Source: Chryseobacterium gleum
GTDB taxonomy: Bacteria; Bacteroidota; Bacteroidia; Flavobacteriales; Flavobacteriaceae
DNA: 52,300 nucleotides
Direction: 5' to 3'
Assembly (NCBI GenBank): GCA_945897915.1
Contig: CAMDGB010000013.1
Location: 1 to 52,300 of the forward strand
In this document: in pieces, positions 25,779 to 33,951 of the stretch
Position numbering within the stretch: the stretch's first letter is position 1
Layout: each line of letters begins with the position of its first letter
The notes under the pieces: model-generated
The model's input: only the letters and a program-made list of their open reading frames with translations
Told to the model about the DNA's origin: nothing
Databases searched by the model: none
Translations under genes and position numbers: made by a program

Positions 25779-26504
25779 ATGGATTTAAGAACAATCGAAA
25801 TAATTACCGTTGCAAAAAAAAATAGTACAGATTTCATAATAGGAACTAGAAATAGTATCAAACTATTAAATTATGAAGACAAAATTTTAAATATTAAGTC
25901 ATTTAAAATACCTTTTTTTTTTAATGGGTTTATGTACAAATATTTTAGAACATCAAAGGCTAAAAGATCATATTTACATGCCAAAAAACTTCAAGATAAA
26001 AATATTGGAACACCAAATCCTGTAGGTTACTATGAAAATAAAAATAGCTTGCAACTTTTAGATAGTTATTATATTTGCGAACATTTAGAGGCCGATTTTG
26101 TATTTAAAGACTTGTTTTCATTATCCATTGAAATCACAGAACCTATTTTAAAACAATTTGCTCAATTTTGCTATATAATGCATGAAAATGGAATTGAGTT
26201 TTTAGATCATTCTCCTGGAAATACTTTAATAAAAAAAAATGAAAATGATAAGTATGATTTTTTTTTGGTAGATTTAAACAGAATGAAGTTCCATAATACT
26301 AAAATGGATATTAATTTGCGAATGAAAAATATTTGTAGAATTACACCTGGAAATGTTTTCGTAGAAATAATCAGTAAAGAATACGCCCGAATTGCAAATC
26401 TTCCTGAACAAAAAGTTTTTGATTTATTGCACCAATATTCTACTTCATTTTACAAAAGGTTTGATAAAAAAAAAGAATTAAAAAAATATTTTAAATTCAA
26501 ATAA
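25779..26504 (+). CDS. lipopolysaccharide kinase (WaaP/Kdo kinase/InaA-like)
   Basis: A 241-residue protein-kinase-fold enzyme. The catalytic loop is GIEFLDHSPGNTLIKK (D..N, as in HxDxxxxN) and the Mg-binding aspartate is in FFLVDLNRMKF; the N-lobe lysine is probably in SKAKRSYLHAKKL. Family members phosphorylate Kdo or heptose of the LPS inner core using ATP on the cytoplasmic side. It heads a tightly packed operon of six genes to 30953 (next gene starts 2 bases later), whose other members are glycan transferases and a deacetylase. An InaA-like function other than LPS cannot be excluded. Confidence 0.78.
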   Translation: MDLRTIEIITVAKKNSTDFIIGTRNSIKLLNYEDKILNIKSFKIPFFFNGFMYKYFRTSKAKRSYLHAKKLQDKNIGTPNPVGYYENKNSLQLLDSYYICEHLEADFVFKDLFSLSIEITEPILKQFAQFCYIMHENGIEFLDHSPGNTLIKKNENDKYDFFLVDLNRMKFHNTKMDINLRMKNICRITPGNVFVEIISKEYARIANLPEQKVFDLLHQYSTSFYKRFDKKKELKKYFKFK

Positions 26505-26506
26505 AA

Positions 26507-27667
26507 ATGATTACAAAGCTTTTAAATAATAAAAAAATAATACTGGTTATTTGGATTTTATTAGCATCAATTTCTGCGATAAAACAATATTTAATAGGCA
26601 ATGACAACAATTACCTTATTTTTAAAAACGTTTTTTATCATACTCTAGAACAAAAATCATTATATGCGACTTATCCAAATTTGTATTTTGACCACAACCA
26701 TTACGGACCTATTTTTAGTCTTTTTATTGCGCCTTTTGCACTATTACCGGATGGTATCGGTATGGTTTTATGGTGCTTATTTAATGCTTTAGTTTTAGTT
26801 TACGCGATTCGCCAAATTAACTTAGAAAGCTCTAAAATCAACATAGTTTTATGGATTTGTGCACACGAATTTTTAACCGCTATTTTAGGACAACAATTTA
26901 ACCCTATAATGACAAGTATTATTATTTTGTCTTATGTATTAATTGAAAAAGAAAAAGATTTTTGGTCCGCTTGTTTAATTGTTTTGGGTACATTTATAAA
27001 ATTATACGGAATTGTTGGCTTAGCTTTTTTCTTCTTTTCAAAAAATAAAATGAAATTTATAGGTTCACTGGCAATTTGGTCAATTGTATTTTTTTTGTTA
27101 CCTATGGCTATATCTTCTCCCGAATTTATTATAAATAGTTATTCAGAATGGTTTACCAGATTAGTAGAAAAAAATAATGAAAACGCTTCCTTAACTTCTA
27201 TGCAAGACATATCAATCATGGGAATGGTTAGAAAAACTTTAAATATGCCACATCTTTCAAATATGTTATTTTTAATTCCTGGATTGTTGCTTTTTGGATT
27301 ACCTTATTTAAGATTTAATATGTATTCGAATAAAAAATTTCAATTACTTTTGTTAGCGTCCGTTTTAATTTTTACTGTTATTTTTAGTTCTGGATCTGAA
27401 AGTCCAACGTATATTATCGCATTTGCTGGTGTCGCCATTTGGTTTGTTATTCAGGAAGAAAAAACAAAATGGACCTGGTTTTTGTTTATATTTACAATGA
27501 TATTAACTAGTTTTTCACCTTCAGATTTAATTCCGAAGTTTATTCGAGAAACATATGTAAAACCATATGCATTAAAAGCATTGCCATGTGTACTAATTTG
27601 GTTTCAAATTAGTTACGAATTGCTGACCTTAAAAAAAGAATCAAATTCATACATTGCTCATGAATAA
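26507..27667 (+). CDS. GT87 (DUF2029) polyprenyl-phosphate-sugar-dependent glycosyltransferase
   Basis: A 386-residue membrane protein with about nine to ten hydrophobic segments and no signal peptide. Family signatures are the acidic first loop FDHNHYGPIFSLFIAPFALL, the tryptophan-asparagine helix LWCLFNALVLVYAIR and the GQQFNPIMTSIIILSYVLIE / FIKLYGIVGLAFFF pair. GT87 enzymes such as mycobacterial PimE take the sugar from a polyprenyl phosphate and transfer it on the periplasmic side. The next gene, which overlaps by 8 bases, encodes an enzyme of the type that makes polyprenyl-phosphate sugars, so the donor is probably supplied in the same operon. Confidence 0.82.
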   Translation: MITKLLNNKKIILVIWILLASISAIKQYLIGNDNNYLIFKNVFYHTLEQKSLYATYPNLYFDHNHYGPIFSLFIAPFALLPDGIGMVLWCLFNALVLVYAIRQINLESSKINIVLWICAHEFLTAILGQQFNPIMTSIIILSYVLIEKEKDFWSACLIVLGTFIKLYGIVGLAFFFFSKNKMKFIGSLAIWSIVFFLLPMAISSPEFIINSYSEWFTRLVEKNNENASLTSMQDISIMGMVRKTLNMPHLSNMLFLIPGLLLFGLPYLRFNMYSNKKFQLLLLASVLIFTVIFSSGSESPTYIIAFAGVAIWFVIQEEKTKWTWFLFIFTMILTSFSPSDLIPKFIRETYVKPYALKALPCVLIWFQISYELLTLKKESNSYIAHE

Positions 27668-28595
27668 ATCCATTGCCATAGTGATCCCTTCATATAATGA
27701 AGCCACAAATATTGATGTTTTAATACATGCTTTAAATGAAACCATTGAAAATATAAACTATACTTTTAAGTTTATTTTTGTTGATGATGGATCTAACGAT
27801 GAAACTGTTGCTATTCTGAAAGAAAAATCAAAGGAACACCGGCATCTTTTTTATTTAGAATTATCTAGAAATTTCGGACATCAAAATGCACTTAAAGCAG
27901 GGATTGATTTAGTAAAAAATGACGTAGATGCTATTATATCAATGGATGGCGATATGCAACACCCACCAAAAATTATTGCAAAACTTATACAAAAATGGGA
28001 AGAAGGTTTTGAAGTAGTTTACACCATAAGAGAAGAAGATAAAAAATTAGGTTTCATAAAAAACAAAACATCCAATCTTTTTTACAGTTTGATGAATAAG
28101 CTTTCAGACATTAAATTCGAACCTGGAACAGCGGATTTTAGATTAATTGACAAAAAAGTAGCTCAAGTTTTTTCTGATTTTACAGAAAATGAATTATTTA
28201 TTAGGGGTATTATAAATTGGGTTGGGTTCAAGCAATTTGCCATAAATTATGAACCTAATGAAAGATATTCTGGGAAAAGCAAATATACCGTAGGAAAAAT
28301 GATGCGTTTTGCAGTTCAAGGCATTACTTCTTTTAGCACAAAACCACTTTCAATGGCAATTATTTTAGGTATCAGTTTGTCAGTAATGGCATTTATCTTT
28401 TATATTACATATGTTCTTTACAGTATATATTATGGACATGTAATTTCAGGATGGGCTTCTGTAATTACAACAGTTGTATTCTTTGGAGGACTAAATTTGG
28501 TCGTATTGGGAATAATTGGCGTATATATTGGTAAATTATTTATGCAATCTAAAGGAAGACCAAATTATATAATTAGCAGCACTAATTACAAATGA
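27660..28595 (+). CDS. GtrB/ArnC-type polyprenyl-phosphate glycosyltransferase
   Basis: A 311-residue GT2 enzyme with a C-terminal membrane anchor. The catalytic part has AIVIPSYNEATNIDVLIHAL, FVDDGSNDETVAIL, the DxD-type metal site AIISMDGDMQHPP and RGIINWVGFKQ. Two long membrane helices follow (residues ~234-260 and ~270-300). Proteins of this build load a sugar from a nucleotide donor onto undecaprenyl phosphate. The ATG at 27660 is preferred over a TTG two codons earlier; it lies inside the GT87 gene (8-base overlap), and its own end overlaps the deacetylase start by 4 bases. Confidence 0.88.
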   Translation: MNKSIAIVIPSYNEATNIDVLIHALNETIENINYTFKFIFVDDGSNDETVAILKEKSKEHRHLFYLELSRNFGHQNALKAGIDLVKNDVDAIISMDGDMQHPPKIIAKLIQKWEEGFEVVYTIREEDKKLGFIKNKTSNLFYSLMNKLSDIKFEPGTADFRLIDKKVAQVFSDFTENELFIRGIINWVGFKQFAINYEPNERYSGKSKYTVGKMMRFAVQGITSFSTKPLSMAIILGISLSVMAFIFYITYVLYSIYYGHVISGWASVITTVVFFGGLNLVVLGIIGVYIGKLFMQSKGRPNYIISSTNYK

Positions 28596-29374
28596 TTTTA
28601 CTGAGTTTCGATATAGAAGAGTTTGACATGCCTTTTGAATATGGTAAATATATTTCCTTTGAAAATCAAATTGCCGTATCTGAAAAAGGAACTGAAATAA
28701 TTTTAAATATACTGCAAAAACATCAAATTAAAGCTACGTTTTTTTCAACTGTTGTATTTGCTGAAAAAGTACCTCATTTAATTAAAAGAATTATTAATGA
28801 AGGTCATGAATTGGCTTCACATACCTATAATCATAGCAATTTTGAAATTACCCATTTAAAGCAATCCAAAGAGGCTCTTGAAGCACTTTCTCAAACTGAA
28901 GTTATTGGTTTTAGAATGCCTAGAATGTATCCCGTAGATGAAAGAGAAATTGAAAATGCAGGGTATCTTTATAATTCCTCCATTAATCCAACTTTTTTAC
29001 CTGGAAGATACAATCATTTAGATAAACCTAGAACCTATTTTAAATTACACAATGTATGGCAAATACCAGCATCTGTAAGCCCTTTAATTCGATTTCCTTT
29101 ATTCTGGCTAACTTTTCATAATTTACCTTTACGAGTTTATAAATTCCTAGCAAAATGGACATATAAAAATGACAGTTATTTAAATATATATTTTCATCCT
29201 TGGGAATTTACTCAACTAGATAATAAAACCGAATACAATTTTCCTAAATATGTAAGTAAAAACTCTGGTGATGCTATGTCGGAAAGATTAAGTAGTTTTA
29301 TACAAGCCATGAAAGAAAAAAAATATATATTTGGTACTTTCAAAGAATTTTTAATTCTAAAAAATTTAAAATAA
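28592..29374 (+). CDS. polysaccharide deacetylase (CE4 family)
   Basis: A 260-residue NodB-type deacetylase. The motif-1 aspartates are in ILLSFDIEEFDMPF and the metal histidines in the HxxxH of ELASHTYNHSNF; later motifs are VIGFRMPRMYPVDE and IYFHPWEFTQLD. No signal peptide, so it acts inside or at the inner membrane face. Family members remove N-acetyl or N-formyl groups from amino sugars; ArnD is the example acting on an undecaprenyl-phosphate sugar. Its ATGA overlap with the GtrB/ArnC-like gene makes such a lipid-linked substrate likely here. Confidence 0.87.
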   Translation: MILLSFDIEEFDMPFEYGKYISFENQIAVSEKGTEIILNILQKHQIKATFFSTVVFAEKVPHLIKRIINEGHELASHTYNHSNFEITHLKQSKEALEALSQTEVIGFRMPRMYPVDEREIENAGYLYNSSINPTFLPGRYNHLDKPRTYFKLHNVWQIPASVSPLIRFPLFWLTFHNLPLRVYKFLAKWTYKNDSYLNIYFHPWEFTQLDNKTEYNFPKYVSKNSGDAMSERLSSFIQAMKEKKYIFGTFKEFLILKNLK

Positions 29375-29380
29375 TCTTTT

Positions 29381-30211
29381 TTGAGTACAATTTCGATAAT
29401 ACTTACTACATACAATTCTGAAACTTGGTTAGAAAAAGTTTTATGGGGTTACACTATGCAATCCTATAAAGATTTTGAATTGATTATTGCCGATGACGGA
29501 TCTACAAATCAGACAAAAAATTTAGTTGAAAAATTTCAAACTAAATTCAAAAATCCAATTATTCATGTATGGCAAAAAGATGAAGGATTTCAAAAAACTA
29601 AAATATTAAATAAAGCTATTATTAAAGCGTCTTGCGAATATATTTTATTTTCAGACGGAGATTGTATTCCTCGTAATGATTTTGTAGCAACCCATTTAAA
29701 AAATATGAAAAAAGGTAGTTTTTTATCTGGTGGCTACTTTAAATTAAATGATTTTGTATCCAATTCGATTTCCGAAATTGACATAAAAAATCAAAGCTGC
29801 TTTCAAACTAAATGGCTTATTGAAAATGGATTAAAATGGAATTTTAAACTTATAAAACTTACTAAAAATAAGTTTTTTGCCTATTTCATGAACTGGATTA
29901 CTCCAACTAAAAAAACATTTAACGGGCACAACACTTCTTGTTTTAAAGTAGATTTAATAGCGGTTAATGGGTTTAATGAAGACATGAAATACGGAGGACT
30001 AGATAGAGAAATTGGCGAACGTTTATTTCACAACAACATTAGAAGTAAACAAATAAGATATAGTGCTATTTGTTTGCATTTAAATCATAACAGAAATTAT
30101 GCCACAAAAGATAATTGGCTAAAAAACAATGCCATAAGGCAGTTTAATAAACAAAATAAAGTTATTGCAATACAAAATGGATTATCTAAATATTTGAACA
30201 ATGAAACATAA
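29381..30211 (+). CDS. GT2-family glycosyltransferase with galactosyltransferase-type C-terminus
   Basis: A 276-residue GT-A transferase: TISIILTTYNSETWLEKVLW, LIIADDGSTNQTKNLVEKF and FSDGDCIPRNDF as DxD motif. The second half contains FNGHNTSCFKVDLIAVNGFN and GGLDREIGERLFHNNI, which matches the C-terminal galactosyltransferase (GT7-like) domain often fused to such enzymes. The start is a TTG at 29381, six bases after the deacetylase stop; the conserved first strand leaves no room for a later start. Its end overlaps the next glycosyltransferase by 11 bases. Confidence 0.85.
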   Translation: MSTISIILTTYNSETWLEKVLWGYTMQSYKDFELIIADDGSTNQTKNLVEKFQTKFKNPIIHVWQKDEGFQKTKILNKAIIKASCEYILFSDGDCIPRNDFVATHLKNMKKGSFLSGGYFKLNDFVSNSISEIDIKNQSCFQTKWLIENGLKWNFKLIKLTKNKFFAYFMNWITPTKKTFNGHNTSCFKVDLIAVNGFNEDMKYGGLDREIGERLFHNNIRSKQIRYSAICLHLNHNRNYATKDNWLKNNAIRQFNKQNKVIAIQNGLSKYLNNET

Positions 30212-30953
30212 AATTTCAATATTTATAATTACATATAATGAAGCGCATATCATTTCAAAATGTTTAGAGAAATTAAAAACATTTGATGAAATTATTGTTG
30301 TGGATTCTGGAAGTACTGATGAGACAGTTTCTATATGTGAATCATTTGGAGCAAAAGTCATATCACATAAATTTGAGAATTTTGGATTACAAAAACAATT
30401 TGCATTAGAACAAACAACTCATAATTGGGTTTTATCTTTAGATGCTGATGAAGTATTGTCTGATGCTTTAATTTCAGAACTTCACAACATAAAACATCAA
30501 GAAAATGTAAACGGTTATATCATTCCAAGAACACATGTTTTTTTAAATAAAGTTTTTAAAAATGGTGCCGAAAGTAAACGACCAATTGTAAGATTTTTTG
30601 ATAAAAATTTTGGAAAGTTTACTCCAAACAAAGTACACGAAACCATTGAAATAAATGGTAAGATTGGAAAACTAGATCAAGAAATGCTACATTATACAGT
30701 TTTTGACCTAAATACTGCCATTCAAAAACAAATAAAATATGCCATGTTAAGCGCCGAATTGCTTCACGAAAAAAAGAAAAAAAGTAGTGTTTTAAAAATA
30801 ATTATCAAATTTCCATTTGATTTTATAAGATATTATATTTTGCAGCGCAATTTCCTTAATGGGTATGAAGGATATACATGGAGTATGTTTGCAGCGTTTA
30901 GCAATTATTTAAAATATGCTAAATTGAAAGAACTTGCTGATAACAACTCATAA
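30201..30953 (+). CDS. GT2-family glycosyltransferase (WaaE/LgtF-like)
   Basis: A 250-residue transferase of the short WaaE/LgtF group, which adds glucose to an LPS-core heptose in other bacteria: ISIFIITYNEAHIISKCLEK, EIIVVDSGSTDETVSICESF, and LSLDADEVLSDALISEL carrying the DxDE metal site, then RPIVRFFDKNF and NKVHETIEING. The similarity points to LPS inner-core work, matching the kinase at the head of the operon. The C-terminal 11 codons overlap the convergent GT4 gene by 35 bases. Confidence 0.83.
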   Translation: MKHKISIFIITYNEAHIISKCLEKLKTFDEIIVVDSGSTDETVSICESFGAKVISHKFENFGLQKQFALEQTTHNWVLSLDADEVLSDALISELHNIKHQENVNGYIIPRTHVFLNKVFKNGAESKRPIVRFFDKNFGKFTPNKVHETIEINGKIGKLDQEMLHYTVFDLNTAIQKQIKYAMLSAELLHEKKKKSSVLKIIIKFPFDFIRYYILQRNFLNGYEGYTWSMFAAFSNYLKYAKLKELADNNS

Positions 30954-32040
30954 TATTTTTCGCAATTTTTTCATCATTAAACTGTTGTACAAATTTCCAT
31001 CCCTCCTCTTTCATTTTTGTTGCTAATAAATTATCATTTATAACCCTATTAATTTTATTTGTCAACTCGTCCACATCAAATGGTTCGATATATAACGAAT
31101 TTGGGCCAGCTGCTTCAGGAAAAACTCCGTTTTTGGTTGTTATAACAGGTATTTTTGAATATAATGCTTCAATTATAGGAATACCAAATCCTTCAAATAG
31201 TGATGGATAGACAAAAACTGTCGCTAATTGATAAACAATCGCTAAATCTGTACTCGATAACCCTTTCAAAAAATGAACTCTTTTTTCAAGTTTGTGTTCT
31301 ATAATATAATCGTAAATCTTTTCTGTATAATCTGTTTGCTTTCCAATCAAAACCAAATCAATATCTAAGTTTTTAATTGCTTTTACAATAGTTAAAGCAT
31401 TTTTTCTCTCTTCAATTGTACCAACATTTAAAACAAATTTTTGTGGCAAATTATAATTTTTTAAAACGAGTTGCTTTTCTAATTCTGAATATTCTTTTTT
31501 ATAAACATCCTGACAACCTTGATATATGACAGTTATTTTATTGGCATCAATATTTAAAAACGAAATAATATCTTTTTTTGTTTGTTCACTAATTGCTATA
31601 ATTAAATCGGCATTTGTAGCCGCTTTTTTAAACTTATAAAAATGAATTTTTCTATCAAAAAAAGAATATAATTTTGGGTATCTAACAAAAATTAAATCAT
31701 GAATAGTAACTATAGATTTGATGCCTTTTTTAGATAAACCAGAAGGTAACTGGCCTGAAAGCCCATGATATAAAACAATTTTATCTTTAATAAGATCTTT
31801 AACAACGGTGTTTTGTCGCCAATAATTTTTAAATTTTTGATTGAATTTTGAAATCGGATTTTTCTCGAATACATTAGTATTATTTGGTACAAAAAGATTT
31901 TTTTTATTTTTTTTAGGATTGTACAAAAAATAGTTGTTTTCAGGGAAATTAGCCGCTAATACACGAATTAAATCGCGACTATAGTTTCCTAAACCCGTTC
32001 TATTATGAAAAACTCTTTTTGCTTCAAATCCTATTTTCAT
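30919..32040 (-). CDS. GT4-family glycosyltransferase coupled to dapD
   Basis: A 373-residue GT-B transferase with the N-terminal GLGNYSRDLIRVLAANF, the linker VGTIEERKNALTIVKAI and the donor site VYPSLFEGFGIPIIEALYSK. Relatives transfer mannose in outer-membrane and capsule glycans. Its start overlaps the dapD stop by one base (TAATG on the minus strand), so it is probably translated as part of the dapD transcript. Its 3' end runs 35 bases into the opposing GT2 gene. Confidence 0.86.
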   Translation of the reverse strand: MKIGFEAKRVFHNRTGLGNYSRDLIRVLAANFPENNYFLYNPKKNKKNLFVPNNTNVFEKNPISKFNQKFKNYWRQNTVVKDLIKDKIVLYHGLSGQLPSGLSKKGIKSIVTIHDLIFVRYPKLYSFFDRKIHFYKFKKAATNADLIIAISEQTKKDIISFLNIDANKITVIYQGCQDVYKKEYSELEKQLVLKNYNLPQKFVLNVGTIEERKNALTIVKAIKNLDIDLVLIGKQTDYTEKIYDYIIEHKLEKRVHFLKGLSSTDLAIVYQLATVFVYPSLFEGFGIPIIEALYSKIPVITTKNGVFPEAAGPNSLYIEPFDVDELTNKINRVINDNLLATKMKEEGWKFVQQFNDEKIAKNIMSCYQQVLSI

Positions 32041-32855
32041 TATACCGCTACATTATATTCACGTAGAGCATCGTTCAGTGACGTTTTTAAATCTGTAGAA
32101 GCTTTTCTTTGTCCAATAATTAAAGCACAAGGCACTTGAAAATCTCCAGCAGGAAATTTCTTTGTATAGGTTCCAGGAATTACTACAGATCTCGCAGGTA
32201 CAACTCCTTTGTATTCTATTGGTTCATTTCCAGTAACATCAATAATTTTAGTGGAAGCGGTCAAACAAACATTAGCGCCTAAAACTGCTTCTTTTTCAAC
32301 TCTTACTCCTTCGACAACTATACAACGAGAACCAATAAACGCACCATCCTCAATAATTACTGGAGCCGCTTGTAAAGGTTCTAAAACACCTCCAATACCA
32401 ACTCCTCCACTCAAATGGACATGCTTTCCAATTTGAGCACAACTTCCAACGGTTGCCCAAGTATCAACCATAGTCCCTTCGTCTACGTAAGCACCAATAT
32501 TTACATAAGATGGCATTAAAATTACACCTGATGAAATATAAGCACCATGTCTTGCAACTGCATTTGGTACCACTCGAATGCCACGTTCGGCATAATTTCT
32601 TTTTAATGGAATTTTATCGTGGTATTCAAAAATACCTGCTTCTAATGTTTCCATTTTTTGAATAGGAAAATACATTACTACTGCTTTTTTTACCCATTCG
32701 TTTACTTGCCAACCAGACGCAATAGGTTCTGCTACACGAAGCGAACCATTATCTAATAGATCCACTACTTCTCTTATGGCGTTTTGTGTGGCTTCTTGAT
32801 GCAGCAGTTCACGGTTATCCCACGCTTTTTCTATAATTGATTGTAAGTTTGTCAT
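32040..32855 (-). CDS. dapD: 2,3,4,5-tetrahydropyridine-2,6-dicarboxylate N-succinyltransferase
   Basis: Succinylates tetrahydrodipicolinate in the succinylase branch of diaminopimelate/lysine synthesis, which supplies peptidoglycan. The 271 residues are full length: an N-terminal helical domain with EPIASGWQVNEWVKKAV, then a left-handed beta-helix of hexapeptide repeats, e.g. GVILMPSYVNIGAYVDEGTM, VDTWATVGSCAQIGKHVHLS and IIEDGAFIGSRCIVVEGVRV, and the tail YTKKFPAGDFQVPCALIIGQ. It has a good minus-strand promoter and heads a two-gene unit with a GT4 glycosyltransferase. Confidence 0.95.
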   Translation of the reverse strand: MTNLQSIIEKAWDNRELLHQEATQNAIREVVDLLDNGSLRVAEPIASGWQVNEWVKKAVVMYFPIQKMETLEAGIFEYHDKIPLKRNYAERGIRVVPNAVARHGAYISSGVILMPSYVNIGAYVDEGTMVDTWATVGSCAQIGKHVHLSGGVGIGGVLEPLQAAPVIIEDGAFIGSRCIVVEGVRVEKEAVLGANVCLTASTKIIDVTGNEPIEYKGVVPARSVVIPGTYTKKFPAGDFQVPCALIIGQRKASTDLKTSLNDALREYNVAV

Positions 32856-32869
32856 AACGTATTTTTTAA

Positions 32870-32900
32870 CAAAGATAAAGTTTCAAATTAGTATTACAAA
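32870..32900 (-). promoter_or_regulatory. Bacteroidota-type promoter of dapD
   Basis: On the minus strand TTTG (32900-32897), 19 bases, then TATCTTTG (32877-32870), a perfect -7 box, 15 bases before the ATG at 32855. Confidence 0.65.
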
Positions 32901-32926
32901 TAAAAAATCCTGCTAAAAGCAGGATT
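32901..32926 (-). terminator. terminator of the FKBP-like lipoprotein gene
   Basis: A 9-bp stem (AATCCTGCT at 32906-32914 with AGCAGGATT at 32918-32926) with a 3-base loop. On the minus strand it is followed by a run of T residues, 6 bases after the stop at 32932. It overlaps the upstream edge of the dapD promoter. Confidence 0.8.
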
Positions 32927-32931
32927 CTAAA

Positions 32932-33864
32932 TTATTGACAAGAAGCATCAAGATGTCTTCTTTTATTAAAACCTGGACTTCCGAAAACTAGCCCCGAACA
33001 ATCAGGAATTAAGTTGTAAGTGTACCATCCGGTAACTCCAGTTGCAATTCGAATCTCCTCTTTAGTTAATTTACCGTCATTATCATCATCAAAATCGGCA
33101 TAATTTGGCTTTCCATCTCCATCAGTATCTAAAGCAGTGCCTGATGTGGGTCCTCCATATTCATCTTTTGATAAAATTTTATCTCCATCATGGTCTTTAT
33201 ATCTTACATTCATTAATTTAAAAGTAAAAATAATTGGAGTATAAGAACCAATAGTCCCTGCACTTTGACTGTAATAAGCTAATCCGGAAGGAACAAACAT
33301 TATACCTGTTCCAAAATTATTAAAAGAAATTGTTCCATCGGGGTTTATGGTTTGTGAGCTTGAAGATTTAAATTCTGGTAAAACTTCTTGCCAACCTTGT
33401 ATTACATCTTGCAATTGAAACCAAGTAGGACTTGAAGCGGCATCAAAACTTGACAAATCTGTTTTGTATCCCTTGTAAGATGTGAAAACCGAATCCAATC
33501 TTGTTGGATTTGATCCTGCGCCTTCATTAAGTTTTAAATAATATAGTTTATGATCCACTCCTTCTTTTGAAATAGTTTTAAATTTTAATTGTTTTAATGG
33601 ATTATTTTGACTTGCAGAAGTATCTAATGCATCAAAAATTGGTGTTCCTGGAGTTGTAGCAGTAATTTTAGTAAAAGTTACATTATACGAAGCATCAACT
33701 GTAATGAAATGTTCATCCATAAAGTCTTCAATTTCAGCTATATCTTCATTATAAACCTCTAAATAAGGTCTTGATTGTATTGTTTCTGTAGTATCATCAC
33801 CTGGACAACCCACCATGATAAATATAAAAGGTAATATAAGCAATAATCTTAATGATAATTTCAT
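32932..33864 (-). CDS. FKBP-like lipoprotein with calcium-loop repeats
   Basis: A 310-residue lipoprotein (MKLSLRLLLILPFIFIMVGC, lipobox Cys20). The ATG at 33864 is preferred over one 16 codons upstream because it starts at the signal peptide and the longer start would precede the likely promoter. The middle part has an FKBP-type isomerase outline (YYLKLNEGAG, VIQGWQEVLPEF, GTGIMFVPSGLAYYSQSAG, TFKLMNVRY). The C-terminus carries three acidic loops, DHDGDKILSKDE, DTDGDGKPNYAD and DDDNDGKLTKEE, of EF-hand / thrombospondin-3 type. It is probably an outer-membrane-side foldase that binds calcium; the combination is inferred from motifs. Confidence 0.8.
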   Translation of the reverse strand: MKLSLRLLLILPFIFIMVGCPGDDTTETIQSRPYLEVYNEDIAEIEDFMDEHFITVDASYNVTFTKITATTPGTPIFDALDTSASQNNPLKQLKFKTISKEGVDHKLYYLKLNEGAGSNPTRLDSVFTSYKGYKTDLSSFDAASSPTWFQLQDVIQGWQEVLPEFKSSSSQTINPDGTISFNNFGTGIMFVPSGLAYYSQSAGTIGSYTPIIFTFKLMNVRYKDHDGDKILSKDEYGGPTSGTALDTDGDGKPNYADFDDDNDGKLTKEEIRIATGVTGWYTYNLIPDCSGLVFGSPGFNKRRHLDASCQ

Positions 33865-33913
33865 TTTGTAAAAATTTAATTTAAAAAAGTGGTCGCAAGA
33901 TACGATTTTCATT

Positions 33914-33921
33914 TATTTTTG
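33914..33921 (+). promoter_or_regulatory. -7 box of the S4-domain gene
   Basis: TATTTTTG fits TAnnTTTG, 30 bases before the ATG at 33952. It lies back to back with the minus-strand lipoprotein promoter region (TATCTTGC near 33894-33901). Confidence 0.4.
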
Positions 33922-33951
33922 TACAAATATTAACATTCATTTTTGATTTTT

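Noticed and set aside
18525..30953. Complete O-antigen or capsule locus
   Set aside because: No Wzx flippase, Wzy polymerase, Wza/Wzc export or initiating sugar-phosphate transferase is recognisable, so only a partial glycan region is claimed.
32209..32436. A 75-codon open frame on the plus strand within dapD
   Set aside because: Fully antisense to the hexapeptide repeats of dapD; the low-complexity repeats explain the lack of stops.
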